In this document: in pieces, positions 23,830 to 37,794 of the stretch | Layout: the number at the start of each line of letters is the position of its first letter | Position numbering within the stretch: position 1 is the stretch's first letter | Assembly: GCF_030936135.1 (NCBI RefSeq) | Contig: NC_082599.1 | Coordinates: 63,152,551-63,216,550 of the forward strand | DNA length: 64,000 nucleotides | Source: Gavia stellata | Lineage: Eukaryota > Chordata > Aves > Gaviiformes > Gaviidae | Reading direction: 5' to 3' | Notes under the pieces: model-generated | The model's database searches: none | What the model was told of the DNA's origin: nothing | Seen by the model: the letters and a program-made list of their open reading frames with translations, nothing else | Program-made: the position numbers and the translations under genes

Positions 23830-26800
23830 ACTGTCCAGCTGAGTATGCGGCCTCATCAGGGTTACTAGGGCACCCAAACTATGCAGGGTGACAAGAGTAT
23901 GACCCCATTGTATCTGCACAGATATGATGGAGTGCCCAGTACAGAGGCAGTGAGGCAGAAATTATTAATAACCGCTGTTTGGTCGTTACCTTGGTTTTTG
24001 TCTGGTTATCTTAAGGTATAATGCAGATCATAGAATTTTCCTGATACAGCTCTCACAGATGAAAGGAATCCAGCTCTGTATGCGTTCCTGCCCTTCGTCA
24101 GGCACATACGCTGTGCTGGGAGACAAAGCAGTGTCTGCCAAGGAGCGTGTCTAGGCTAGGAAAAATCTGACTAGTGATTTAGGTGCTGAGTTGCCAAATG
24201 TATTCGTTTAACTTCATAAGCTACAATCTGTTCAGGTGTCGGCTTTTTGTGTTTGCTTTTTGGCTTTTTTGTGTCAAACTGCACTTTGAGAAATCTGATC
24301 TATGAAATAAGAAACCGGTTCTGTTGATAAACTACCGGCTCTTTGCTGTTTATCTATTTGGAGTGCTGTAGCAATTTTGATAAACTGAAGTGGAAGAAGG
24401 ATGTTTGAACTCAAAGTTTTACCTTGGTACCTCAAATCTTTACCTGACTTGTAAATGATAATTCCTTTAGAAGATATGGATGGTACCTAAAAAGATTCAG
24501 CTAGTAAATAAATGTAGTACATTTGTGCTGCAAAAAGCAGTGTGATAAAGTGCAGAGAAGCCTGAGCATCTGGACTAGCCAGGGGCTGGCAGTGGACTCC
24601 TGTGATGCTCTGATCTGACAAAGCAGCCTGGGCAGAGGACCTCGTTCAGAGATAGGTTGGAGCCTTCTGCGTGATGTGAAACGGCTGCATTGCACCACAT
24701 AGACGAGACCCATCTGAGTCCGTGATGCTGTAAGACTTTAACTATGATGTCAGGTTATATACAAGCTGATAGTAGCCAATACGCTCCTCAGAATGATTTG
24801 TCTGAAGTGACTCGCACCAGTTGTTTTGGTTTTTTTAAAGATCAAAATTTACTGCACTGTAGGTGTTGAACCTCCAGTGTGTGTAGCAAAAGGAACAGAA
24901 TGCTGATTGCTGAGGGTTTTTTGATGGTAGCCACTACATAGGCCAAAGGACTATTTTTAGTCCAATACCATCTTTTTTTTTTTTAATTTGCTTTTTAATT
25001 TTTCAATGAACATGAGAAGGAATATTAATGACTCTAGAACAAAGTTGAAGTATGAATTATTCAGAAGCAGTAGCTTGAAAAAGAAGTCCTGCTTTACAGG
25101 GCAAGACATCTACTCAGCTGACCCCTAAAGTAAAGCATTTCATGTAACTGGTAAGAATAATATTTTTGTTCAGTCTTGCGCAATTACTTACCTTTAGCTG
25201 GCATCTATCCATGAATTTACTGAGGTCAGAATCATATTTCCTTTCCAAGCTTCTTTCCCTTCGACGCTCTAAAGCAGTTGGATAGATTGGCAATGAAGAA
25301 TCCGTACAGTGTGAGCTTTGTTTATGGTCTTTGGTGTGCAGAGATGGAAAAGGCCGGCAAAATTAATGGATCTCTTTGTTACCAGAGAAGCAATTTATTT
25401 TCCTGAAGAACAATATCAAGGTTTACACTATGCCCTCTGAGAGTTGGTCTGACTCATGGCAGTATTAATAATAATATTATTAAATCTGCTCCAGGCTGGG
25501 CCCAGTGCTGTATAATTACAGTTTATACACTTGTAAAAACCTGGTTTGCAGTTCTGCCATTTGCACAGACAGTGTAAATTCCCCCGAAGCTGCAGGTCTT
25601 CCAAGCAGAGCCAAAGGTCATCTCATGGTCCTCTCTGGGTGTGCATATAGGGTGAAATGTTGTGAGAGTCCCTTCTCGGTCAGCTGGGTGCTGCCTGTAA
25701 CCGACCGAGCTTTGCCACAAGGTGCGACGATCTTCATTGGTGGTTGCCTGGTTTTGTGAGTGTCACTTTTGCAGTGCCACCAATGAGCTACTGTAATTGA
25801 TTGCTATCATGGCCTTACTAGGTCTAGGATCACAGCTAAGGTCATATAAACATCAGTGCCTCTGGTATCAAATGCTTGTGAGGTGCTTCTGCAACTTTGT
25901 AGAGGAGGCAGAAACTCGTAGTTCAGAGTAAACAAACTTTGGATGTTTTTGCAGCACGTGAGCTATTCTGAATGCTTAATCCTGCGGTAGGTGAGTGGTA
26001 AGTGTGGGCTAAACTGCCTCACCGCTGCTGAAGCACGGACACAGAGCTAAGTTAACAGCCTGTGATCTGCACCTTAGATTAGGTATTGCTTCCCTGGGCA
26101 GAAATTTGCTTGTGAAGTGCTACCTGTTGAGTCCGATTCAGTGCCCGTGACAGTGGTGGAGTAAACTGCTTTACAAGTTCCCAGACCAGGAGGGAAAAGA
26201 AATAAATCTACTGAGTTTTGAGTCCTCTAATAATCATTGCAAAAATTATTATCTTGCAAAAAAGTCACCAAAGCCCACGATAAGACAGCGTTCAAAGTCA
26301 TTGTTCAAAGTTCTGTCTCATAATACATGTGCAAATCCTTTCACTTCATTTCCGTTAGGGGAATGCAAAGCACAGCTTCAGTATTGTCTTCCAATGAGCT
26401 AGCATAAACCTTTCAAAAATTCAAGTGTCACAAACCAAATATATTGCCTTATAACAACAGGAAAAACCATGTCCCATGTCTTTGCTAGATGAAAGGATGC
26501 ATGTATGAACTCCTGTGTCTGCTAATTGCTCCGTATGCTTCTGTGTGCGTTCCCTAGTTGTCGCCATCTTACTTTCTCTCTGGGAATGAATTTACTGTTG
26601 TTAGATAAATTCCGGTTTCCAAGAAAACCTGTGGTGTTTGTTGTTTGGGTTCTTCTTTTGCTGTTGTTACATAGTTTTATATTTACCTTAGTGTTTCTGT
26701 GTCTGATCAAATCTGGTAAGTAATTTTTTTTTTCCCCATTGTCTCAGGAAGCCTTCAATAAATTAGCATTTATTATCAGGATGTGCAAGTCATCAAATGG

Positions 26801-29800
26801 AGTTAAAAAAAGACATCCTCGTGAATGTCTCATAACATTGGAAAGAAAATTTCTCCTCCCTCTTTCCCCTTCGGTCTGTTCCTGGCATGCTCACTTTGTG
26901 AAGGTTTTGTCCATTTCTATACTGAATTTTTTCCATCATCATGCAAAGAAGAAAAGCCAATTAGCAGTAAAATGTAGATTAGGTTTATTTAATCAGTTGC
27001 TGGACTAGTTTTGCAACAAACAGATTCATTATCAGGTTCCATGGGGTAATTATCAGTCCACATGAACACTAATATACTCCATGACACCTCAGAGGCTTTC
27101 TTTGTACCAATTCAAGATTCAACACTTTAAACACGTAGCTGCATTGTGAGACATCGCTTATTAATGCACCACTGAAGTATCTTTTTACATGAAAAGCATT
27201 TATTTTTGTACTAATTATCCTCAGTATCCTTAGGAGTTGTGTCAGCAGGGACCTGACAAAGTCTGTGGGCTCAGCTGCCCTGTTGAGCAGAGACTCAAGG
27301 AGCTGGGTAGACAAAAGGCTAAAAAAGAAAAATAAAAAAATTCTGCTCAGAACAGTGTGGTCGAGGGGGGTAAAAAAAGACATTGAGGAGCAGGAAGCAC
27401 CCTCAGAAGCCCTCAAGCTGTTGTTAGCAAGAAGGACCTCTTTAGTTAGATGAGTTTGGATTCAGGGGAAGAAAACTGAACTTTTAAGAGGTGGAATTGT
27501 AATCCTGCCGGTTAAAAGCCTTGCTCGATCAGTCAGGGAGCGAGTCCTCCCTGAAGAGCACTGCGTGCGTCCTGCAACACATAGTTTTGAAACTGTGGAA
27601 ACTGCTGACTTTTGATGGTAAGGTGAAGTGAACGGTTTGGCTCGACTGTCACGGAAATCAAGAGTTACAGTATTTTTTTATTGCAGAGTTTAGGCCATTG
27701 TATATTCTATATTTAAAACTGAGTAGAGTCTTTTCTGATCACTTCAACAACCTTTTTTATTTTATTTTATTTTTTTTACAAGGAGAAAGGTTTTGACTAC
27801 TTCATGCAAGGGACAAAAAAGTTCATTGACTTTCACATACACAAAGCAATATAAACCATCATAATCTGAAGAATTGTGGCTATACAGTAAACTCATCAAA
27901 TCCTCAATATATCTTGACGGAAGGTACATCTTACTTGGAATCCAGAATCACTTGAAGAGTTTCCAGTTAGCAGTGAAAAATTGTGTTTTGCATCAGACTG
28001 ATAATTATGTCAAAAATGGCAGGTGCTTTTTAAAACTCAGCTTTCATCTTTGCATTTCTTGCTGAAGCTCTAGGGGCAATCACAAGAGTTTTTCTCCAAG
28101 CCATTTCCCATTCCCTTGCAGTGTTCTAGCTCAGCATCGTACGGTGACGTACTGTAGCGGCTGCAGTAAAATAACTTTCATACCACCTTCCGTGGTGTAT
28201 TGCTGTCCAGCAGTTATTTGCATTTATTGTTTGGGGAATTGGGAACTGCCCCTTTATGGTACCTTCTGGGCCCCAGCACCTATTGCAGTAGGGAGACCAC
28301 GGCGTATGGAGGGAAACGGGTTATTCTCTGGGTGGGAGAAATGGATGTGCCGTAAGGGGGAACTAAGGTTACAGCAGTACAGGAAAGGCTAGTTTTATTG
28401 CGGTGGAGAAGAAAAAAGGAGTTTGGTGGAGGACTGAAGTCAGTGGCGGGGCCGCTGTTGGGAACTCAGCCCGCTTCTGTACGCAGCCAGGTTTAATCAC
28501 CTCTGTACAAATGAGTTTTATGCTTATTATTGATAGCTAATTAACATTGCAGAGGATGCGCTGGTTTTTCAGTACCTCCAGGCCTGAGGATGACAACCAC
28601 TTACCAATTATTTCTGAAGTAATTTCATTGCAGTTCCTTCCTATGCGACTGTACAAATCCCAATTCCTTCCAAACAGAAAACCTGGAAATTTTCTTAAAG
28701 ACACACATTAGTATAAAACCTGCTGCAAAACAAATAAACAAATCTCAGATTAATGAAACTTAGCTAACTGTACTGAAAAATGTCTGAAAGTTTTGGAAAC
28801 AACATCTCGCGATCTTAGTTATAGCAACAGCTATTAGTCAAAGAATAAAGTTCATCAAATGTTATGGGTATTTTTTAGATTTTTTGTTGTTGTTGTTTTT
28901 CTTTTTCCTTTTTAATTTCTATTTTTTGCTGCGGGAAATACCTACCCATAGAAGACTTTTTATACAGGTATCTACTATGCAAACTAAAAGCAAACAACCT
29001 TCCCTGAGTTTTGAGAGTAACTTGCTAGTTCAGCCTGAGCTTCCATACAGATGCTAAGTAAGATTTTTGTGGCACCGAAATCCCCGGTCTTTATAATTTG
29101 GCAAATGAAGACGTTAGTCTGAGTTGAAATAAATGTGTGTGGTTAAAATCAAGTGCAATAAAGACCTTACAATGTATAAGGAAGGGGCCTTTTTTTTACC
29201 TGTCTGAAGGATAAAATTTCACAAAAAGGCAGGAATGCTTCCCCCTGATGAAGGTGATTTCTTTCTTGGCTTTTCTTGTAAGCATGACTGCTTAAATGTG
29301 CGTGGGGGTGAATTTACCCCTGCAGACAGTCAAACTGCATGCAGCTAAAAAACCAAGTTAGATTGCCAGTTTTTATTGCCAAATCAATTTTTTTTCCACT
29401 CTCCAGGCCACCCAAGACGGTCTTGAATCGCTCCACTCCATCCATTTCTGCTCTTCCAGTAAAAGGCTCCAGCACCTGCTCACAGCTGCAATGAGAGAGG
29501 ATCAGCAGCTACCCCACAAGCCAGGACAGGAGTGTGCAAGTGCAGACCCGTTGTAAAACAAAGAGTGGGACTCAGAAGAAAGACTCCACTGAGAGGCCAC
29601 TAACAGTCAAAAGCTCAAGAGCAGCAAAAGGCAGGACTTCTACCACCGTGTACACGGGTTGAGGCAGGACACAGGGCGTACACAGACCCTTCACAGCATC
29701 TATCATCATGCAAGGGAGTTTTGATACCAACAGCTCTTGCCAGGAGCAGCATCCTCTCTTTTGTACCCAGCGGTGTTTTGCACCCAAACTAAGGAGCAAA

Positions 29801-31240
29801 GAAAGTTGCAATCAATGTCTGAGACCAGGCCAGCTCTGAAGAAGAGGGTGATGGGAATGCCTCGTGACTGAGGGCGCTCTGAGGAATAACCATGAGAAAA
29901 CACTTGCTCCAGAACCTTGTCCAAACATCTATGTGACCCTTCTTTCTGATGGGGCAGAGGAGTGACAAGAAAGGGAAAGATGCATCTGAAACCACACGCT
30001 GCCAGCAAGAGAAAGGCTTTCGGTGGAACTTAAGGCCCCAAGAGCCACCAAAGGAACGTGAGGACTTGGGAGGCCACAGAGACTCCGTTTACCCAAGGAG
30101 AGCGGGGAATGGCACAGACAGGGACAAGGAAGTGCCCCAGCTCATTCAGAGGGAAGGGAAGAAAGGTGTCCACTGCACAGGAGTGTAAAATAATAAAAAT
30201 AAAAAAAACCCACAGATGCAGAGAAAGACAAAGAGGAAAAAATACGGAAGCGCATCAAGCCCTCAGAGATAAGTTAAGAGGCACGATCAGAGAGAAGCAA
30301 AATAAGCCGTGCAACAGGGCAGAGCAGCTGAAGTCTCACAGGCATGGACAAACAGAAGGAAAGTACTTTGTAAGTCCCAGAAAATGTGTATGATGGTGGT
30401 GGTACCAGGAAATGTACAGTAGGGGAAAAAGCAAAACAAGCAATGTGACGATAACAAGGATTTACTAGAGAGCAGGAAACTTCCACCACCATTTTCCCTC
30501 CCCATTCCAGCAACTGTCCCGAGATATCTGGGCACACGTCACGCGGCGGGAGCTGTGGCTGTGTGAAGTTGTCTCCGGACACTGGACAAGGCTTTCACCT
30601 GGTCGTGCATAAAAGCCTTGAGGCATCAGATGGTCTCCTGCCTGCCCTGTGTACCATATAAACTGTGAGGAAGCAAATCAGTAAGCTGCCAAACTTTTGG
30701 AAGAAGACACCTCTCCTGTCTCCTCCAGAGCTCTCCGACTAGGCTATGATGAGAACTTCAGCACCAACAGTCACAGTGAGATTCCACCTCAATTGGCTCT
30801 TACCTCCAGAAGACAGCAGAAAAGGTTGTTGATGCAAGAAACCACCAGACTCAATTCCAATGCAGCCAAGATTCACACTGCGATCAGTTGCCCCCCCCCC
30901 CACCTCACAGGAATCCCTCAGCTCAGTCTCAAGCACACACAGCCCCATCTCCATCTCAGAAGAGATCTTTAAGCCCCCAAACAAACCACTGCCTCATCCC
31001 CACATGAGCGACCTGCCCTGATCCTCGTTCCTTTTCCCTCCATCCCTGGCTGTACCACACTGAAATGGTATTTCTTTCCCTACTCACATAACCACACCAT
31101 ATCCAAACACAGTAATAATCCTGCATAGGAAAACCGTCTGCAGTGCCCAGGGACTGCTCTTCCCCCAGTTGCAGCACAGTGCACCACAGTGTCATGGTGT
31201 CATCACTGATGTAGTGCTGCACACTATACAACAATCAGCA
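23830..31240. other. Long noncoding spacer, nothing specific recognised
   Basis: AT-rich sequence with no open frame above about 115 codons and no peptide I recognise on either strand. It contains simple runs: T/A-rich at 27,750-27,780, (TTG)n at 28,882-28,900 and a C-run at 30,891-30,904. It ends abruptly at the right arm's inner edge. It may be PCDH15-derived intron or unrelated unique DNA. Confidence 0.4.
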
Positions 31241-31408
31241 GAAAGCACAGGAGGTATAAGTCTTGACAGACTATTTTTTCTCCCTCACATATTCCCTTTA
31301 AATCATCTCTTCAACTCTTCCCAATAAGTATGTAGCTTTTGAAGATAACAGCTTTATAACAGATTTGAAGAAGTGCTTTTCTCCAAAGCTTTTCTGCTGT
31401 TCATCTAC

Positions 31409-31690
31409 ATTAGGAAAAATGTCTTTACTGAGAGAATGGTGACACACTGGAATAAACTGCCCGGGGAAGTGGTGGAGTCACCCTCACTGGAGGTGTTCAA
31501 GGAATGTGTGGACATGGCATTGCGGGACATGGCTTAATGGGCATGGCGGTGTGTGATGTGTGTTGGGTTTTTATGTTTGTTTGTTTTTCTTTTTGTTGAT
31601 GGTTGGACTTGATGATCTTACAGGTCTTTTCCAACCTTGGTGATTCTGTGACTACGTGTGTGTGTGTGATTTGTTGCTCATGTAATAAAA
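31409..31690 (+). mobile_element. CR1 LINE 3' end, right arm
   Basis: Counterpart of the left-arm CR1 tail. It starts at CATTAGGAAAAATG near 31,409 and ends near 31,680 after GATTCTGTGACTACG and a short (TG)n run. No CR1 sequence precedes the 164-bp insert on this side, so the 5' part seen on the left is absent here. Confidence 0.8.
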
Positions 31691-31883
31691 GAGTAAGCAA
31701 GTGTACCTAATTCCTCCTAACATGGGCATGACCAGGGTTCCCCCCACAGCCAAGGCCTAAAACTCACCACGGGGCGAAAGTGCGGGTGGACGGAGGAGTG
31801 GGTGGGTGCAGAGGCCGGACGGGCGTGGAGGCAGAAGGGGTCTCCAGCAGAAGCTGAGGGATGACTTTTTCCTGCTGTTGCAG

Positions 31884-34800
31884 CCACCTTTCTCCAGGAG
31901 CGGTCCGGGTCCTGGAAAGGCTGGAGCTGCATCAAGCAGGCTGGGACATATTCAAGCACGTCACTGAGACCAACAGGCAGCAGCAAGAGCTGCAGCGGCA
32001 GCCGCCCTGGTAAGTACCTCCAAACAGGGAAGGTGCTTCCCCCGGCTGCAGGGCCAGCCCGGGGCGGGGAAGAGGGGACTTCTCTGACAATCCTCGTGAG
32101 ACAGAAGCAGGTTTTGGAGCCTGGCGTTGGACTGGAGTTCCCTGATGCCGGAGAGGGGCTTGCGGGGGACCTGGCTGGAGAGAGAGGGATCCCTCTGATG
32201 GCTGGCTCTGCCCTTTCCAACCCAGAGTCTGTCCTCCCTTTGCAGAGGCCTGGCACCAAGACGTCTTGCCCCGAGGGGGGAATACCTGTTTGGGACAGCC
32301 AAGGTCTCGCCCCACCTGACTCAGCCCCAGGCTGATCCGCTGCACGGAAGGCAGAAGGGGCAGTATGGAAGAGGAGCAACACAGTAACTGAGCTCTTGGG
32401 AACCTACTTGCAGAAGCCCCTCGCCGCTCCCGGCCCACCCGTGCGTAACCACACAGCATCACGCTGCGCCCCTGAAAGTAAGGCTGGGGCAGGGGAGGGC
32501 ACCGGCCCGACCTGGACCCTCTCCACAGGCCACTTCTCCGCAGGCTGAGGGTGAGGCCACTTCTCCGCAGGCTGAGAGCCAGGCCCCCCCACACCTGGGG
32601 GCTCCTACGCCTCAGCAGGAGCTGACGGCCGCAACCCCAGGCCCCCGCAGTCAGTGGCTCGGCCTGGTGCTGGTGTTACAGAACATCCTGAAACGCAGGG
32701 TCAAAGTAGTGTAAAAGGAATGGAAATAATGTGAAGAAGATACTTAGTAATGCGTGCACCTGGTATGTAGACATAAAATTACAGTTAAAAACTGTCTCCA
32801 CTAACTAACAGTAAGGATTACCACAAGGTCGAAGTCTAGGAAAATAGAATAGAGTGCCAAAACTGTTTTAAGGCTGACCTGCCTCATTGTCATGTGAAAC
32901 CCACACCTCCTAGCTAGAAAACGCCCCCAACCCAAATAAGCCCCCTCCCCTCTGGGCATGCGTAGGGAATTGGAACTGTATCTGTAAGATGAAGTAAGAA
33001 AGGTACTAACCAATAGTTAGTTAAGGGGTAGGAGCAGTAGGCGTAACTAACTTTGTCACCTGTTTTAAATCCCTGTCATGATTTCAGCCCGGGGTGCATG
33101 CTGGCTGGAGAGATCCCCCACGCACCCGGCGCCGAATGCAGTAATGCCTGCTCTTTAATAGACCAGTGTGAAGGGGTTTCATTCCCGATTTCGGTGACAC
33201 TGGCACTGAGGGAGGGAGCAGGAGGGCGCCCGACCGGGGCTGGGCTGGGCACCTTCCGCCTGTTCGTGCTGCGAGGCCTCAGGGCGAGGGCCCGGGCCTT
33301 CCCCTGAGAAGGCCCAGCACGGCCCGCAGGGCGGGATGGGCCAGGAGCAGCTGTGCCCCGAGGGCCCAGACAGGCTGGGCTGGGGCCCCCCATCAGCGCT
33401 GCTGTTCTGGGCTGAAAATGGGAAAATGGGGAAAAACTTTGCCGTGCGTGTTTACTGGAGGCTTGTGGCCTGATGCTCTCAGGCCCTGGGTGCCAGCGAG
33501 GCTTTGCCAGATGGCTGAGTAACGCCGTGCGGCTGTGAGCGGTGGCACAAACTGCTCCGGTGGCCTCGGGTCCCTGGAGGGGGACGTGGATCGGGGACGG
33601 GGCTGGGAAGGGCTCTCGGGAGAAAGTCCTTGCTAGAACTGTTCGAGGACCATGAGTGAGTTCAAGTGATGGAGAATGGGGAAATCCTGCATTTCGGGGC
33701 CTGTGGGGATCCGCAGGGTGCTGCGTGTCTGGTCCCCGCCCCGCAGCGTGTCCCCAGCACGTGTCCCTGTGTCACAGCAGCCCTCTGTGAGGCGCCGCGC
33801 CCCGCACGGGTGTCACAATGGCCAGGCTCTATATCTTCCCAAGGGGCTGGTGCTGCCCCAGTTTCTCATGGCGTTCGCAGGAGGAGGACCCAGAGAGAGC
33901 AGTGCGTCCATCTGGGGGATCCTGCTGCCCTGAGGAGGATGAGAGCACTCAGAGGTGAGGCGGTGGTGGGGGGCTGGGGGCTGATGCCTGCTGGGGCCTG
34001 CGTCGCCGTCACCTCTCATCCTGCTGCCAGGCACCTCCGAGAGGGCTCTGGCTCCATCCTCTCCCTGCCCTCCGTGGGGCAGCTGGGGACTGCTCAAAGA
34101 CGACCTGGCCCGGCCAACTCTTGTCGGGGCTGCCCAGCCCCAGCCCTCCCAGCACCTCCTTGCAGGGTCCCATGTCCATGTCCCGCCCAGCTCGGGGCCC
34201 CCGTGCTGGACTCGCTCTAGCGCATTGCTGCCATTCTGTCACTGGGAGCCCAGAATGGATCCAGTCCCCCAGTGTGGTATTCCCAGTGCGGTCTTCCCAG
34301 TGCCGCAGTGAGGGGAAGACTCCCTTCCCTTGTCCCAGTGACTGCCCTCTTGCCAGTACAGCCCAGCACGGGCTGTTAGTGCTGGGAGGGGCTGGGAAGA
34401 TCCTCCCCCCTCCCTGGTGCAAAGCCCTGCAGCCAGCAAAACCATTTCTTTCTTTTCTTCCAGCTCTCTGCCCGTGCTTTGGTTCTCAGTCCAGACCTGC
34501 ACATCCTGAGGATGGAGGCAGGGCAAAGAAGGCTGTCCCTGAAGCCATCACTACCTTTGTGGCTAGTGGGGCTTCTCTGCTAAAGCGGCTGCAAGACCGT
34601 GAGGTGAGACAAGGGGGCTCGAGGGCTCCCCTCCAAGCCCTTGACTTCCCCAGGTGCCGTGGCAGAGGGGGATCTCGCCTGATGGCACCTCTGCCCTCCT
34701 GCAGGCGCTTCGTCCCCAAGCGCCGATCCTGCTGCTCCAGCTGGACTAATGCCACTGCTCCCTCCCTCCTTTCCCTGGGAGCTTGCAGTGCTCTCCTGGA

Positions 34801-37794
34801 CAAGGCAAAGCCTCTGGCATAAATCCCAGCATCTCTCCAGCACCTTTGCCCAAGCGCTCAAGGCCCCACCTTAGCTTTGGTTCCAGAACTGTCCCAGCGC
34901 CTGGGCTCCTGCCTGTGCGAGGGGAGCGACACTGTGCCCCAAGGTGCAGGGAGTTCATGGCTCCCCCTCCTCAGGGACTGGTCTCATTCCCACATCTTCC
35001 CCTTCCTCGCCTGGCACTGTCCGTCTGACCTCCACCATCCCCCATCCTCAGGAACGACTTCCTAGGCTCCCGCATGGCCCTTTACCCTGGTGGAATCAAC
35101 CTCCCTGTCTGGCTCTCTGGTAGTGTTAGAGGTGCCGTGGAAGATCTTGCCGTTCCCCATGGCTGTCCTGACCGATGCCTGCAGCTCATACCTCGTGCCC
35201 ATGGCAGAGAGATGATTTGGGGGGCAGTAGGTCTCTCTCGTGGGTCCCTGGCAACGAGGGCAAAGCAAGTCCCATCACTCCCATGTGTGGTCTGTCCCCA
35301 GGGTGACCGAGTGGAGACATACCGGGAGCTGGAGAGCTTCTTGCAAGGAGACGATGGCAGTTTGCAGAGCGGTGTCGTGAACCGCCTGATAGCAGAGGTG
35401 TCCAGTGACATGCGAGCAGCCCAGGTGAGCTTGTTCTCTTTCAAGGCCGCCAAAGCAGCCTGTCTCTGGCCCTGGTTTTTGGGGAAATCCAGAGCAGCAC
35501 AGAGATGTTCCTCAACTATTCAGACCCAGTGGAGGTCCGAAGGGGACTCCTCCTTATAGGGAATTTGAAGAGGAGATGCAGAGAGTAGTGCAGAGAGGTG
35601 GACGCGGGGCTGTTTCTAACTGAGCGAGAGCTGGGTTCAAGCTCACTTGAGGAACAGCCCTGGGAACCCAGCAGCCCCGTGGAGAGGCCCCAGGGGGTCC
35701 TTGAGTCTGTGACTGTTTGTTCCTGGCATCTCTGCAGAGAGGGAGAGAAGGCAGCAGCACAGGGCTGTGCTAGGGAAAAGCCTCCCTGGTCTCACCGGGG
35801 AGCTGCTCGCCTACCCCAGGGTACAAGAGGCAGCAGGCGCCCGGCCTGAGCAAACTGCCCCAAGGGGTCTTGCAGGTGAGGCAGGGGCGTTCAGCCTGTC
35901 CGAGTGCCTCAGCCTTTTTCTCGGGAGTGTTTAACTTGTGGCACTTTTTCAGGGTGTGACAGATGATGTGAAGATGGCTGCTAGCGACGTCCTGGTGGCT
36001 CTGGCCCGCTCCCGCTTCCACTTTGTCATGTCTGAGCTCCAGAGCCACCTGAAGGCCATGGGGAAGGTCCCTGATGAGATCGTGCTCCTCACCTTGGGCA
36101 AAATGGCCCGCAGCTACGGTACGGCACCCTGGGCCTCTTGGTTTGGGTAGGGGTCTGTGATAACGGGGAGAAAGCACCCTCCCCCTTCCTGAAGGCTCTG
36201 TGTTGAACTGGGGGGCTATGAAGTCGCCATGCCTCCTTGCTCTGTGCCAGGGCTGGCCGGCAGCTCTGCCTTACTAGCCCAGTCCTGGTTCCTGGAGGGT
36301 GGGAACCCACTGGAGACAAACCCGCAGGGTCTCTGCCCCGCACTGTCCTCCCCATTTCCCTAAAGGGCTTTCCTGTGTCCCCCTTGGGGAAGGCAGCCCT
36401 CCCCACACCCTCTGGCATGTCCCACATGGCCCAGCAGCCCCAGCCTTGCCAGGGATCGACCCCAGTCTCCCGTGTCTCTCACTGACCCTCTCGGTCCCTT
36501 TGTCCCTGCCTTCTCTGCAGCCCTGCGGTGCATCCCCTTCGTGGGAATGACGCTGCTTGCCCTGCGTGCCATGCTGAGCCGGGTGGGGAGTGGCCGGATC
36601 CTGCGTGCCGTCTGCAGTGGTGAGTGTCCCCTCCTTAGCTGGGGTCCCAGGGTCAGGGGCTGGGGTGGCCTTTGATGCGTCCCTGTGATCTCAGAGGGAA
36701 CATGGCAGGTGTCAGCCCACAGCGAGGTCAGGCCTTGGCGATCCCAAACAGCTGTGAGTGTGCAGAAGGAGCGGGAGAAGCCCCGGAGGTTTCTGTGGGT
36801 AGGACACGACGGTGCTGCACAGGGGAACTCCTGAGTGCCTTCCCATGGCTTCTGTTCCCCTGTTTCCCCTGGGAAATACTGGAGGGGAACAGGCCATTGA
36901 GGAGGAAAAGGATGGGGAGGAGGAGAGAAACGGTGGGGTGTTTGAAACCAGACACCTCAAGGGCACAGCTTGGCCTCAGATGCAGATCTGGTCCTGGGCT
37001 GAGCCCTGCCGAGCCTGGGACCGTCCTTAGAGCAGGCTTGGGTGAGGGTGCAAGGTACCGTCCCTGCTGCAGACTCTCACGTGCTGCCCTTCCCTTTCTC
37101 CTGGTGCAGTTCTGGAGCAATGGTCAAAAGGGGTCAATACATACTTCGGCAGCCGGGAGCAATGCCCCTTCCCTCGCAACGGGGAAGCGCAGCTCTGTGA
37201 AGACATTTACCCAGTCTTCCGTTACGCGCTGGTAAATTGGCTGGGCTGCGAGGAAGAAGAGGTAAGAAGTGCTGCTTTCCACGCCTGGGGCCACAGCGGG
37301 GATGTCCACGTTGGTGGGTCTGTCTGTGGCTGGTGGGGTGCGAGCAGAGGGGTGAGGGGAGGCAGCGGTCTGAATGAGAAAGCATCCCAGGCCGGGAGCC
37401 TGCTGTCACTGTGCCTGGGGCTGGAGGCTCTCTGGCAGGAAGCAGCTGAGTCCTGGGGCCTTTCTGCAGGGAGGGCTGGGGTGCGAGCGTGGGGAACTGC
37501 TCTCTCTCCTCTGGAGTGAGCCCTTCTGCTGCAGGGCAGAAGGGAAAGGGAAACCCCTCCCAGTGGGAAGGGCAGACTGGTGTGCAGGCGATGCTGAGTG
37601 CTAGGCAGACCTTCAGCCCTCCAAGCAGAGCCTCTCCCTTCCCTCTTCAGGACAAGCAGGCTGTGCTCAGGGCGGTGGCTGCCATGATGGAGGTCCTGCT
37701 GCGTGAGGAGCAGCACCGCGAGCATGCCTGGGAGCAGCTCCTCTGGCTGCTGCACCAATCTCAGGAGGTCCAAGACACCTCCCGGGTCAACAAG
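31884..37794 (+). CDS. MROH2B-like: Right MROH copy: N-terminal exon block
   Basis: Exons 31884-32009, 33881-33954, 34464-34603, 35302-35424, 35953-36118, 36521-36619, 37110-37261 and 37651-37794. Peptides in order include LERLELHQAGWDIFKHVTE, KKAVPEAITTFVASGASLL, YRELESFLQGDDGSLQSG, FHFVMSELQSHLK, CIPFVGMTLLAL, VLEQWSKGVNTYF, FRYALVNWLGCEEEE and REEQHREHAWEQLLWLL. The first two exons join in phase 2, which supports the 126-bp first exon although it lies 1.9 kb upstream, across a solo LTR. The order FHFVMSELQSHLK, then the CIPFVGMTLLAL block, then VLEQWS is the N-terminal signature that made me choose MROH2B-like over other MROH members. Confidence 0.88.
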
